DNA from: Psococerastis gibbosa
Taxonomy: Eukaryota > Arthropoda > Insecta > Psocodea > Psocidae
Assembly (NCBI GenBank): GCA_963971405.1
Contig: OZ020488.1
Location: 43,444,888-43,508,887, forward strand
DNA: 64,000 bases
Direction: 5' to 3'
The position numbers and the translations under genes were made by a program. The notes beneath the pieces were generated by a model. It was not told the DNA's origin and made no database searches. It worked only from the letters and a program-made list of their open reading frames with translations. Shown in pieces: positions 39,501 through 40,889 of this stretch (its first letter is position 1; every line of letters begins with the position of its first letter).

Positions 39501-39857
39501 ATCTTAATATTTTACTAATCAATCATAATTGGAGTGAAATTTAATTGCAAAGGCTTTCACGGCCGGAGGTAGCAGTAGAATCCGGGTATCATCCCGGGTA
39601 TCATCCCGGATTCTACTGCTTCGCCATGGATAGAAATAGTTAAAAATTAAAGATGTTTTATTTACATTTTCAGTGGCAGCTACGAAGATTCTTTAAAGTC
39701 CCTACAGAGGCGAAACGAGAGCAGCGGTCAGCAACTAGCTTCAGTACGAAGGTCAAGTTTCCATGGCAGAGGGCGACCCCGGCAGCAACCTGTTGGCCCA
39801 CCCCCTCCACCCCCCGCAAGGGCTATGCCTACACCCCTAATGGACCGGAGGTTCTGA
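242..39857 (+). CDS. Cad89D: Cadherin-89D-like cadherin, 18 exons, 5' partial (gene span)
   Basis: This is a single-pass membrane cadherin for calcium-dependent adhesion. Joining 242-528, 2806-3246, 14463-14690, 18869-19033, 19310-19627, 20061-20463, 20589-20766, 20902-21181, 21312-21615, 21747-23309, 27671-27826, 29152-29351, 33766-33854, 34643-34795, 35469-35687, 38632-38904, 39011-39304 and 39674-39857 gives one unbroken frame of 1,911 residues. All introns are GT-AG and all phases agree. Residues 1 to about 1508 are 13 cadherin repeats; 1509-1607 resemble the membrane-adjacent domain of CDH23/PCDH15; about 1631-1655 is the transmembrane helix; the rest is the tail. No catenin-binding region is seen, so it is not a classical cadherin. 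Thirteen repeats and the N-terminal sequence style point to insect Cad89D from memory of the family; Cad99C has 11 repeats and Cad87A is the other alternative. The signal peptide exon is outside the window. Confidence 0.75.
773..1225 (+). pseudogene. Decayed tandem copies of the start of cadherin exon 2 (copies a, b, c-left)
   Basis: Three degenerate copies of the exon at 2806, each with its intron flank (ATTGATTTGTTACAG type), start near 773, 955 and 1122. Copy a has a stop inside the EC1 linker (TVTV then TAA). Copy b lacks the VNDHAPRF segment and reads IDNP in its place. Copy c still reads VYVEDVNDHAPRF and DTPYEL before a Penelope-like insertion cuts it at about 1225. The unit spacing of roughly 165-180 bp suggests tandem duplication across the splice acceptor. 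The copies are not needed for the open frame of the gene, so I treat them as exon fossils in intron 1. Confidence 0.75.
1422..2168 (-). pseudogene. Penelope-like element: end of reverse transcriptase plus GIY-YIG endonuclease
   Basis: Read on the minus strand, the frame is open from about 2168 down to the stop just below 1422. The start shows the RT-distal region (HSMIHRLLHVPL). The C-terminal part is a GIY-YIG nuclease: GVYQLDCNDCGSLYIGQTGR is followed by FKERIAEH and later by a conserved glutamate in NLETIEIREA. In this family the nuclease makes the nick for target-primed reverse transcription. The RT core is missing, because the frame runs into the inverted copy at about 2170, so the protein is a relic although its nuclease part has no stop. 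Confidence 0.85.
2171..2496 (+). repeat. Inverted copy of the Penelope-like 3' end
   Basis: This arm repeats, in the + direction, the last about 50 codons of the nuclease frame (the VANK...LLDNLETIEIREAM region) and the 3' untranslated part, as the inverse of 1226-1577. The left arm carries about 30 extra bases near 1365-1400, so the arms are not exact copies. Confidence 0.8.
2536..2790 (+). pseudogene. Decayed copies of cadherin exon 2 (copy c-right and copy d)
   Basis: 2538-2590 continues copy c after the Penelope-like insertion. Copy d (about 2622-2770) again has the intron flank ATTGATTTGTTAG and then reads FMTVTVYV and IDNPHELSVDERTPV. Copy d shares with copy b the loss of the VNDHAPRF segment and the IDNP junction, so b and d look like products of the same duplicated intermediate. 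Copy d lacks a clean AG acceptor (TTAGAAG) and runs into a stop before the real exon. Confidence 0.75.
2806..3246 (+). CDS. Cad89D: Cadherin exon 2: EC1 linker, EC2, start of EC3
   Basis: The acceptor is TTGTTACAG|GCA and the donor ACG|GTAAGT, both phase 0, giving residues 97-243. It completes EC1 with the calcium linker DVNDHAPRF, encodes all of EC2 (VDELTP glutamate motif, DSDKPN near the mid-repeat calcium site, linker DNDDMSPVF) and begins EC3. EC2 has DFDAGD where most repeats have DRE. This is the intact parent of the fossils upstream: it is the only copy with acceptor, open frame and donor. Confidence 0.93.
3320..3680 (+). repeat. Tandem duplication of about 160 bp in intron 2
   Basis: Two and a part diverged units follow each other. 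The shared landmarks are CTGCATGCTAACTTTGGAAA, ATGGAAGGAG, AGCCCACCCTCT and TTGCTTACTAGAATACAC. No open frame or splice signal stands out. Confidence 0.6.
4151..4376 (+). mobile_element. Short interspersed repeat, family B, full copy
   Basis: One of several copies of a repeat of about 230-250 bp that begins near TACTTGGTCAAGTCATGC and ends GGGTCCATAAAAAGTC followed by A residues. The body has GTCCATTATCGCTTGTAG and a fixed segment, GGCCAAAATTCATACGG. The A-rich end and constant boundaries suggest a SINE, but I could not place its head in a tRNA, 5S or 7SL class. Confidence 0.65.
4975..5275 (+). repeat. Direct duplication of about 145 bp in intron 2
   Basis: Two copies run from about 4978 and about 5122. 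Both contain GGGTGGCTG(A/T)GGCGACTGT, TTCAATTGTAT and TATGGTGTTACT, then CGTATATATGA. No gene is seen. Confidence 0.6.
5370..6060 (+). repeat. Degenerate tandem array with poly-G runs
   Basis: About five units of 120-170 bp share ATAACCCAAAGA, a G run, TTTGAAAAT, AAAACAGTGGGGGTTTACG and TTTAACAGCAGTAAAGT. A lone related unit occurs at about 15001-15120. The short open stretches here are by-products of the repeat. Confidence 0.6.
6309..6530 (+). mobile_element. tRNA-derived SINE, family A, near full length
   Basis: This is the best + strand copy. A tRNA-like head (A-box-like ATGTAGTGTAGTGG, B box CCGTTCGAGTC) is followed by a body with GCTTCGGAGGGCATGTAAAG and GCGGTCCCGGGCC, then TTATAGCCCTAACTCCGC and GGTTGGCTTAGTAATAGAA, ending in a (TTTA)n tail at 6511-6530. 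Pol III boxes at one end and a simple-repeat tail at the other are the mark of a SINE. Confidence 0.85.
7207..7376. mobile_element. hAT-type MITE with internal poly-G/poly-C (family G)
   Basis: The terminal inverted repeats are CAAGGCCATAGCCA and its near complement TGGCTACGGCCTTG. A perfect 8-bp target duplication, AGCCTAGT, lies at 7199-7206 and 7377-7384. Eight-bp duplications and CA...TG ends are typical of hAT elements. Long C and G runs sit just inside the ends, and the centre has ATAGAATCGGA and AATGAAATTTCT. It has no coding capacity. Confidence 0.85.
7842..8064 (+). mobile_element. 223-bp insert carrying a tRNA-like cloverleaf
   Basis: The insert lies between duplicated TAGCGG hexamers inside a family A SINE. 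It contains a pair of short inverted segments, CCGAAATT...TAGAGGAT (7921-7945) and ATCCTCTAATTTCGG (8041-8055), around a tRNA-like unit, and then the right junction. I see no A-rich tail. No second copy was noticed in the window. Confidence 0.65.
7958..8030 (+). tRNA. tRNA-like cloverleaf, probably a pseudogene or SINE head (anticodon position GAT)
   Basis: A 73-nt stretch folds by eye as a full cloverleaf: a perfect 7-bp acceptor stem (GGGCTTG/CAAGCCC), a 3-bp D stem with AGCGGTTAA loop, a 5-bp anticodon stem (ACGCC/GGCGT) with loop CCGATTA, a 5-nt variable loop, a 5-bp T stem (GTGGG/CCCGC, one G-U) and discriminator A. T6 follows at 8032, as a pol III terminator would. Odd points: the base before the anticodon is C, not T33, and the T loop starts CTCAAAT instead of TTCRANN. 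GAT would be Ile, which is unusual for a eukaryotic nuclear tRNA. These faults and its place in an insert favour a tRNA-derived relic. Confidence 0.5.
8262..8394. mobile_element. Short foldback element, family F-like
   Basis: The inverted arms begin near AATCCACATACGTCAATCGTC and end near GACGATTGACGTATGTGGAAT. The inner part repeats TTGACGTGGTAGCAGA and GTCTGCTGAAACGTC. The same sequence with a GGGCGCC end occurs at 57271-57432. Confidence 0.7.
9006..10208 (-). mobile_element. Family R repeat with a GACA/GTCT microsatellite, internally duplicated copy
   Basis: Minus-strand copy of a 0.75-0.9 kb repeat. One end is TTGCTTTCCAATTTATACG, the other is CGAGTAAACTCGGACCGGTTCT. Fixed landmarks are a GTCTGTCTGTCTG run, GATTTCCGGGCAAACT, TTTGATGAAATTCGGC, AACGGCTCCAACGATTTC and a poly-C tract near TCACTGGAGG. 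This copy is longer because about 0.45 kb around the poly-G tract is present twice (about 9115-9440 and 9435-9760). It has no frame worth reading as a protein. Confidence 0.8.
10880..11097 (+). mobile_element. Possible LINE 3' end fragment with GAA tail
   Basis: In one frame the residues LQERLEQLARGRGKTMAE resemble the poorly conserved C-terminal tail of insect non-LTR polymerases. The piece ends in ATGAAGAAGAAGAAGAAA, a simple-repeat tail of the kind that ends some LINE copies. No RT motif is present, so this is a weak call. Confidence 0.35.
11227..11391. mobile_element. Degenerate family G MITE
   Basis: The core matches the element at 7207-7376 in inverted order: a G run, TTCTGAAATTTCATTGGATATTAC (in pieces), then AAAATCCGATTCTATCTAGG and a second G run. 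The ends are decayed (AGTAGCTAGGAT and GACTGGCCGT), so I give no target duplication. Confidence 0.6.
11731..11970 (+). mobile_element. Short interspersed repeat, family B, full copy
   Basis: It runs from ACTCATATCTGTACTTGGTC to GGGTCCATAAAAAGTCATT and an A run, with every landmark of the family, including GTCCATTATCGCTGTATAGG. This copy shows a longer 5' end than the one at 4151 and helps to set the family's left edge. Confidence 0.7.
12248..13083 (+). mobile_element. Family R repeat, + strand copy
   Basis: The landmarks are in the same order as in the minus-strand copies: AAGGAAAGCTTTGTGAAGGTCG, GTCTGTCTGTATGTCTGTCTG, AACTCAATTTGGGGGG, the poly-C tract at 12953-12971, and the end CGAGTAAACTCGGACCGGTTCT. 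The first about 15 bases are altered (TTGTCTTGGAT instead of TTGCTTTCCAATTTAT). The G-rich open stretches at the left end are not genes. Confidence 0.8.
13691..13880 (+). mobile_element. Short interspersed repeat, family B, 3'-truncated
   Basis: It starts ACTCGTATCTGTACTTGGTC and follows the family to CCATGGGGTCGTTAG, where it stops. Unrelated sequence follows, including the foldback at 13935. Confidence 0.65.
13935..14157. mobile_element. Foldback element, family D (AACAAAGG ends)
   Basis: Long inverted arms begin AACAAAGGTTAGTTGGAC and end GTCCAACTAACCCTTTGTT. They meet near a CAGGGGGGGAACAGCCCCC centre. Arms contain ATAGTCATCGAACGATTAGG and CTAATCGTTTGATGACTATG. Decayed partial copies are at about 52757-52885, 53945-54030 and 62396-62510. 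No coding capacity. Confidence 0.75.
14463..14690 (+). CDS. Cad89D: Cadherin exon 3: EC3 body
   Basis: The acceptor is CATTTTCAG|GGG and the donor CAG|GTAGGC, both phase 0. It encodes residues 244-319: FDADLGINAAVRY (the DADxGxN calcium segment of EC3), then NAKNGTLYLEKEVDLDLEKS, which replaces the usual LDRE. An 11.2-kb repeat-filled intron separates it from exon 2. The two join in frame inside EC3, and no exon-like open stretch lies between them. Confidence 0.92.
15800..16475 (+). mobile_element. 5'-truncated non-LTR retrotransposon (LINE) 3' end with poly-A
   Basis: A frame from about 15941 to the stop at 16415-16417 reads like the C-terminus of a Jockey/R1-type polymerase. LSTISRLRTNHG is followed by a CCHC-like spacing, C-LESEGTMQH-VILEC, and IARNKLLDRIFP. 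This part follows the RNase H domain in such elements. A run of 15 A residues at 16461-16475 closes the insert. The RT and endonuclease parts are absent. Confidence 0.75.
16476..17900 (+). other. Intron 3 sequence without a recognised feature
   Basis: AT-rich sequence with no frame, splice pair or repeat I could place. The one exception is a tRNA-like B box on the minus strand near 17440-17460 (GGGTTCGAATCCCGC read on that strand), which may be a SINE remnant. Confidence 0.5.
17925..18165 (+). mobile_element. Second tRNA-derived SINE type sharing a core with family A
   Basis: A tRNA-like head (A-box-like AATGGCGTAGAGGTAACG, B box TGGTTCGAGTCCCA) is followed by GTGCTTCGGAGGGCATGTAA and AGCCGGCGGTCCCGG. 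The last two match the centre of family A (GCTTCGGAGGGCATGTAAAG, GCGGTCCCGG). Head and tail differ from family A, so this is a separate SINE built on the same central domain. Confidence 0.65.
18869..19033 (+). CDS. Cad89D: Cadherin exon 4: EC3 end, EC4 start
   Basis: The acceptor is TTATTTACAG|ACC and the donor CAG|GTAATC, phase 0. Residues 320-374 include the EC3/EC4 calcium linker LDLNDNLPEF, then the EC4 VENLP glutamate motif and ATDKDQ. Confidence 0.92.
19310..19627 (+). CDS. Cad89D: Cadherin exon 5: EC4 body, EC5 start
   Basis: The acceptor is TCTTTTCAG|GGT and the donor AAG|GTGAGC, phase 0, residues 375-480. It encodes GDNGDF, FNIDPRTGWLTV, LDRERQ (DRE motif) and the linker LDANDNNPTF, then the start of EC5 with IETPIG. 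EC4 has a lysine-rich insertion (VVVNKQKKAM) before its last strand. Confidence 0.92.
20061..20463 (+). CDS. Cad89D: Cadherin exon 6: EC5 body, EC6 start
   Basis: The acceptor is TTTATAG|GTC and the donor GGTG|GTAAGT, ending in phase 1, residues 481-614 plus one base. EC5 has NDPDLGRNG and FNVDPQTGLIRV, but its linker to EC6 reads VVKSSRSNLVPDF, without the DxNDNxP calcium motif. EC6 starts FWVGGDVPIG with no glutamate motif. Confidence 0.9.
20589..20766 (+). CDS. Cad89D: Cadherin exon 7: EC6 body
   Basis: The acceptor is ATCGTTCCAG|TAC; the base carried from exon 6 makes GTA. The donor is GTAAA|GTAAGA (phase 2), residues 615-673. It reads VPFAVEERSGVITVVENL and KKFERALYDF where other repeats have LDRE. 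The EC6 end (VVDPQDVKSPLV) also lacks the calcium linker. Both flanking introns are short (125 and 135 bp). Confidence 0.88.
20902..21181 (+). CDS. Cad89D: Cadherin exon 8: EC7
   Basis: The acceptor is CGTTTTCAG|TGG and the donor CAG|GTCAGT, entering in phase 2 and leaving in phase 0, residues 674-767. It encodes FRVRENQAG (glutamate motif), FAISSDGSIYT and LDREERDIY. NGSGPF at the start may be an N-glycosylation site. Confidence 0.9.
21312..21615 (+). CDS. Cad89D: Cadherin exon 9: EC7 linker, EC8
   Basis: The acceptor is TCTATACAG|GTT and the donor AAAG|GTAAGA (phase 1), residues 768-868. It restores a full calcium linker (VDDENDNPPIF) and gives EC8 IAENSEGG, DIDSGYN, FTIDQLTGKLYL and LDREEKSLY. 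Confidence 0.93.
21747..23309 (+). CDS. Cad89D: Cadherin exon 10: EC8 linker to EC12, the largest exon
   Basis: The acceptor is ATATTGCAG|GAA and the donor GTCG|GTAAGT (both phase 1), residues 869-1389. It encodes the EC8 linker (DVNDNAPKF), EC9, EC10, EC11 and most of EC12. EC9 is unusually long (about 156 residues) because of an inserted charged segment before LPENIPVG. EC10 is regular (DADYDDN, DIDREM, linker DKNDNSPVF). EC11 has an extra N-terminal segment before VNENSGVG, and its linker to EC12 is DIPEEQEEIPGPMF, not a calcium motif. EC12 has VEENVAVP and SPDRETKA. Confidence 0.95.
23310..24140 (+). other. Intron 10, first part, no feature seen
   Basis: AT-rich sequence. An open stretch near 23813-24052 shows no domain, no start context and no flanking splice signals in phase with the cadherin, so I did not call it. 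Confidence 0.4.
24150..24450 (-). mobile_element. Decayed family R fragment
   Basis: Minus-strand piece with recognisable family R landmarks: CAGAACCAAACAATCAAGGGG, TAAATTGAATCAGCC, ATACGATTTTTGTAAAAACTT and a degenerate GACCGACCGACC stretch. It is more diverged than the other copies. Confidence 0.55.
25443..25600 (-). repeat. GACA microsatellite, probable family R remnant
   Basis: A run of AGACAGGCAGACAGACAGAC units (about 25470-25520), preceded by AGTAGTTTGCCCATAG, which resembles the family R segment before its microsatellite. Little else of the family is left. Confidence 0.5.
26097..26487. mobile_element. Foldback element, family F (GGCGCC/ATTCCACCGACCGG ends)
   Basis: The inverted ends are GGCGGGGATTCCACCGACCG and CGGTCGGTGGAATCGGCGCC. 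Arms share GTGACGTGGTAGCAGACATT and CACCGACGTCGCATTGCAGA with their complements. The flanks are TAA on the left and TTA on the right, so a TWA target is possible. There is no coding capacity. A close relative lies at 36025-36407. Confidence 0.8.
27671..27826 (+). CDS. Cad89D: Cadherin exon 11: EC12 linker, EC13 start
   Basis: The acceptor is CAATTTCAG|GAC and the donor GATG|GTAAGA (both phase 1), residues 1390-1441. It encodes the linker VKDVNDHSPRF and the start of EC13. EC13 lacks the glutamate motif (AAIPTTASYG) but keeps AVDQDDG, which is completed across the next junction. Confidence 0.92.
28033..28393 (+). mobile_element. LINE 3' end fragment with (TTGTA)n tail
   Basis: The short frame at 28033-28281 reads HTYNTRQRGDLVRP, then NFPKLLRNHLLEKAFYTV. 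This matches the style of the extreme C-terminus of insect non-LTR polymerases (HxYNTR near the start of the tail, then a FKxxLKxxLLxxxFYS-type end). A TTGTA simple repeat follows at about 28366-28392 and fits the 3' end of a LINE copy. The enzyme domains are missing. Confidence 0.65.
28695..28890 (-). mobile_element. Family R fragment
   Basis: Minus-strand end piece with GGTTCCGAGGTATGATTTT, GACAGACAGACCGACAG and CACTTTTTTGGGTTCTTG, then AAAATTTCGACCATCACAAAG. It covers only the part of family R around the microsatellite. Confidence 0.65.
29152..29351 (+). CDS. Cad89D: Cadherin exon 12: EC13
   Basis: The acceptor is CTTTTTTCAG|GTC and the donor TTC|GTAAGT, phase 1 in and phase 0 out, residues 1442-1508. 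It encodes GLNADIRYQI, FSIDSLTGQV and the last strand ATDRKG...IANVF. EC13 is the last repeat and joins straight to the membrane-adjacent domain, without a calcium linker. Confidence 0.92.
29352..31330 (+). other. Intron 12, first part, nothing firm seen
   Basis: It contains an imperfect direct repeat of about 180 bp (29555-29700 and 29760-29920: ACAAAGA, AAAATGGACAGATG, then AATAGTA and AAATTGT/CG). G/C runs at 30938-30948, 30998-31007 and 31241-31250, next to GGCCGTAGCTATAG and TACGGCCTTG, suggest a decayed family G MITE at about 30980-31290. No gene is seen. Confidence 0.45.
31335..31780 (-). mobile_element. tRNA-derived SINE, family A, split by a palindromic element
   Basis: The SINE body (TTAGGGCTGTAAAGCCCTCT) stops at 31358 and resumes at 31666 (ACACTCAACTAGGAAGACTC), going on to the tRNA-like head (ACCTTTCGGGTGAAAG). 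The 307-bp palindrome between them is a later insertion. Confidence 0.8.
31359..31665. mobile_element. 307-bp near-perfect palindrome (foldback MITE, family P)
   Basis: The ends are AGCTTGCCATTCACGAGGGC and GCCCTCGTGAATGGCCAGCT. Both arms read GACTCGCGCCAAGCCAAATG and GCGACTGGTTCAGCG in opposite directions, with only a short unpaired centre. It lies in a family A SINE with TTA on the left and TAA on the right, a TWA-type target. No coding capacity. Confidence 0.85.
32238..32470 (-). mobile_element. tRNA-derived SINE, family A, near full length
   Basis: From the (AAAT)n tail at 32238-32270 through TTCTATTACTAAGCCAATCT and CATGCCCTCCGAAGCATGG to the head with the B box (GGACTCGAACCAACAACC as seen on +). 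All regions of the family are present. Confidence 0.85.
32685..32856. mobile_element. hAT-type MITE with poly-G/poly-C (family G)
   Basis: The ends are CAAGGCCGTAGCCAAGG and CCTGGCTACGGCCTTG. A perfect 8-bp target duplication, TATACAGG, lies at 32677-32684 and 32857-32864. The interior matches the copy at 7207-7376 throughout, including GATAGAATCGGA and CCAATGAAATTTCT. Confidence 0.9.
33047..33242. mobile_element. Family P palindrome, copy with most of one arm deleted
   Basis: The left end AGCTGGCCATTCACAAGGGC and left arm match the element at 31359. The right arm keeps only CCCTCGTGAATGGCCAGCT. TTA flanks both ends (33044-33046 and 33243-33245), which supports a 3-bp TTA target duplication for this family. 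Confidence 0.8.
33766..33854 (+). CDS. Cad89D: Cadherin exon 13: membrane-adjacent domain, first part
   Basis: The acceptor is TTCTACAG|GTT and the donor CCAG|GTAAGG, phase 0 in and phase 2 out, residues 1509-1537. It reads VYVLDDQKQVVLILG and then VERNVDAIT, like the first part of the CDH23/PCDH15 membrane-adjacent domain, which has a 'Q-R/Q-V-x-L/F-V' strand followed by a helix. Confidence 0.88.
34232..34557. mobile_element. hAT-like MITE with TIR CAGTGGCGTAGCCA
   Basis: The ends are CAGTGGCGTAGCCAAGG and TTCTGGCTACGCCACTG, with G and C runs directly inside, as in family G. The flanks GTAGGGGT and GGTAGAGT are not a clean 8-bp duplication, so the superfamily call rests on the ends and layout. 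Confidence 0.75.
34643..34795 (+). CDS. Cad89D: Cadherin exon 14: membrane-adjacent domain, second part
   Basis: The acceptor is TTGTTTCAG|TAT and the donor CAGCA|GTAAGT, phase 2 in and out, residues 1538-1588. ILHNATGLDIRVRKI and STDLYLYAVDPLMNSIV match the pattern of CDH23/PCDH15 (LxNxTGLxVxV, then TDxYxxxVDPxxN). HNAT is a possible N-glycosylation site. Confidence 0.9.
35469..35687 (+). CDS. Cad89D: Cadherin exon 15: end of membrane-adjacent domain and transmembrane helix
   Basis: The acceptor is AATTTTCAG|AGC and the donor AAC|GTAAGA, phase 2 in and out, residues 1589-1661. A charged helix (NSRDLKRRLEAF) is followed by a Pro/Arg stretch, then a transmembrane helix at about 1631-1655 (ALEVAVVVLGCVVFVGALAA) and the basic stop KRGKRT. 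A reading that starts further upstream in this frame would be intronic. Confidence 0.93.
35779..35945. mobile_element. MITE-like element with CAGGGACGGAT end
   Basis: The left end is CAGGGACGGATTCAGCCC, the right end is CTATCCGTCCATG, and G/C runs lie inside each. It resembles the element at 54321-54506. No clear target duplication was found. Family B repeat sequence follows directly on the right. Confidence 0.6.
35946..36437 (-). mobile_element. Short interspersed repeat, family B, split by a foldback
   Basis: The left part (CGATAATGGACAAGCTG to AGTTACCATTGGCGCAGTG) and the right part (GCATAACTTAACCAAGTACA through GATACGAGT) are adjoining segments of one minus-strand family B copy, separated by the family F element at 36025-36407. 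Confidence 0.65.
36025..36407. mobile_element. Foldback element, family F, inserted in a family B repeat
   Basis: The ends are GCGCCCATTCCACCGACCGG and CCGGTCAGTGGAATGGGCGCC. The interior matches 26097-26487 nearly throughout (GATCAATGATCATACAGTAA, AAATTAAAAAATTGCGTCATG), apart from a small deletion near 36125. Confidence 0.8.
36824..37020. mobile_element. Possible decayed poly-G MITE
   Basis: CAATGGCGGAATGGGG with a 12-G run at the left and a C run followed by TAAATTTTCCGCTGG at the right look like weak inverted ends of the family G layout. No target duplication was found. Confidence 0.4.
37937..38189 (-). mobile_element. 5S-rRNA-like SINE, family C, with 10-bp target duplication
   Basis: On the minus strand the insert begins near GCCGGCCGCCTTACCAAGTT and ends in a TAC/CTA-rich tail (ACTACTACTAGGTATTACTA). 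A perfect 10-bp target duplication, TTCGTTAGTC, lies at 37927-37936 and 38190-38199. The head resembles the start of arthropod 5S rRNA (GCC...CATACCA.GYTGAAT.CA..GG), better seen in the second copy at 52031-52317. 5S-derived SINEs (SINE3 class) are known elsewhere. The duplication is read directly; the 5S origin is inferred from short matches. Confidence 0.75.
38632..38904 (+). CDS. Cad89D: Cadherin exon 16: cytoplasmic tail with His-rich run
   Basis: The acceptor is TTCATTACAG|AAA and the donor GGCAG|GTACTG, phase 2 in and out, residues 1662-1752. It reads KPKKIDKPFGPPNSGFTLGK, then AYLDSLCQG, DTYVEMQSS and HRHHHHHHHKR. No catenin-binding motif is present. The conserved-looking start (FGPPNSGFTLGKM) may bind a partner, but I cannot name one. 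Confidence 0.88.
39011..39304 (+). CDS. Cad89D: Cadherin exon 17: cytoplasmic tail
   Basis: The start was chosen at GAAGAAACAG|TAG because it is the only nearby acceptor whose phase joins exon 16 to the long open frame. TTTAG at 38944 and ACAG at 38950 would run into TGA. It makes a 106-bp intron with a weak pyrimidine tract. The donor is GCAA|GTAAGT (phase 2). Residues 1753-1850 include IRPVIGLTVKLQTFD, SPYYGADEVQPSKFTTEDL and a Ser/Gly-rich end. Confidence 0.78.
39571..39620. repeat. Perfect 16-bp-arm hairpin in the last intron
   Basis: AGCAGTAGAATCCGGG and CCCGGATTCTACTGCT pair exactly around an 18-nt loop (TATCATCCCGGGTATCAT), 53 bp before the last exon. Confidence 0.7.
39674..39857 (+). 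CDS. Cad89D: Cadherin exon 18: C-terminus and stop
   Basis: The acceptor is ACATTTTCAG|TGG, completing AAT from exon 17. The frame ends TTC TGA at 39852-39857 (residues 1851-1911). It encodes NGSYEDSLKSLQRRN, an Arg/Gly run and GPPPPPPARAMPTP, and ends LMDRRF. The Pro run could bind SH3/EVH1-type domains. The last residues are not a classical PDZ ligand. No AATAAA is seen in the first about 1.2 kb after the stop, so the 3' end of the mRNA is undefined. Confidence 0.88.
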
Positions 39858-40706
39858 GCCATTACCACTGACAGGAACTGTTGAATATGTCACACAACGG
39901 CAGTCCTAGCACAAATACAGTGTTCCACTCAGTGTCTCAATGTTTAGAGTTAGTTTAAGAGGCAAGCGGACCCCCGCCTCCCCCCCCCCCCCACTCCACA
40001 GCCCATCTTGAATCTCACGAACTGTCGAAGGTAGGTAGAGCTATAAATAAGATGACATTAGGTAGAAGAAATATTCCACTTTGATACAAGTTAGAAATCT
40101 GACTTCAAAGGTACCCTCAATACAGTACACTTAAAACTCCATTCTATCTAGTGTACGGTGCAAAGTTCTGCGGGGGGGGGGGGGGTCCAGGGGTCAGGAC
40201 CCCCCTCTGGCTACGGCTTTTTTTTGGTATGCTGGGTGTGACTGTCAGAGTCAACCCGGCCGTGGCCAGATGATGAAGCAGTAAAAACCAGGTCGATGGG
40301 TCGTGGCCCATCTATAAAAGCGTACTTCCAGACGTTTTTTCATCATCTGCGGTTGTCAGTGGCTCAGTAGGACACTTTCAAATCGACTACGGACCATCAA
40401 CCCGGATTTTGGTGCTTCATCAATTTGCAGAATATGCTGATATGCTTGACTATTTGCGGCAGCATTCTCCGGTTTCTACAGAATGTGCTCCCCCCTATAA
40501 TACAGTAGGTCCCTTCTTCCCTACCGGGAAACTCTTTATATGGAAAAGAAGTAAGCAGGAATTAAGAACATCTGGTGAAAAAGGGGAAACAATGAGCGTA
40601 AGGATTATATATGCAGAATGGGAGCAACAGTTTGGAGTTGGGCCAGGAATATGGTAAGATGTACGGTATCTGATATTTAGCAGAATAGTTTGCACAGAAA
40701 CAGGCT

Positions 40707-40880
40707 CAAGGGTGGATTTCAGGGCGGGGGAGGGGGGGGGTCAGGGGGTCTGGACTGATGAACTTGATAAAAGTGGGTTTACAGTGGGAATTAAAAATAA
40801 TAATGTTTTTTTAATGTTATAATCCACTGATTCTGCGCGCTGACCCCCCCCCCCTAAATTGGAGGCAAAGTCCGCCCTTG
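40707..40880. mobile_element. hAT-like MITE with poly-G/poly-C
   Basis: The ends CAAGGGTGGATT and AGTCCGCCCTTG are imperfect inverted repeats. The flanks AACAGGCT (40699-40706) and AACAGACT (40881-40888) match at 7 of 8 bases. G and C runs lie inside each end. Confidence 0.7.
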
Positions 40881-40889
40881 AACAGACTA

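Noticed and set aside
39653..39871. Open stretch covering the last exon in a different frame
   Set aside because: The phase from exon 17 puts the cadherin in another frame, which ends TGA at 39857 and reads NGSYEDSLKSL and PPPPPPARA.
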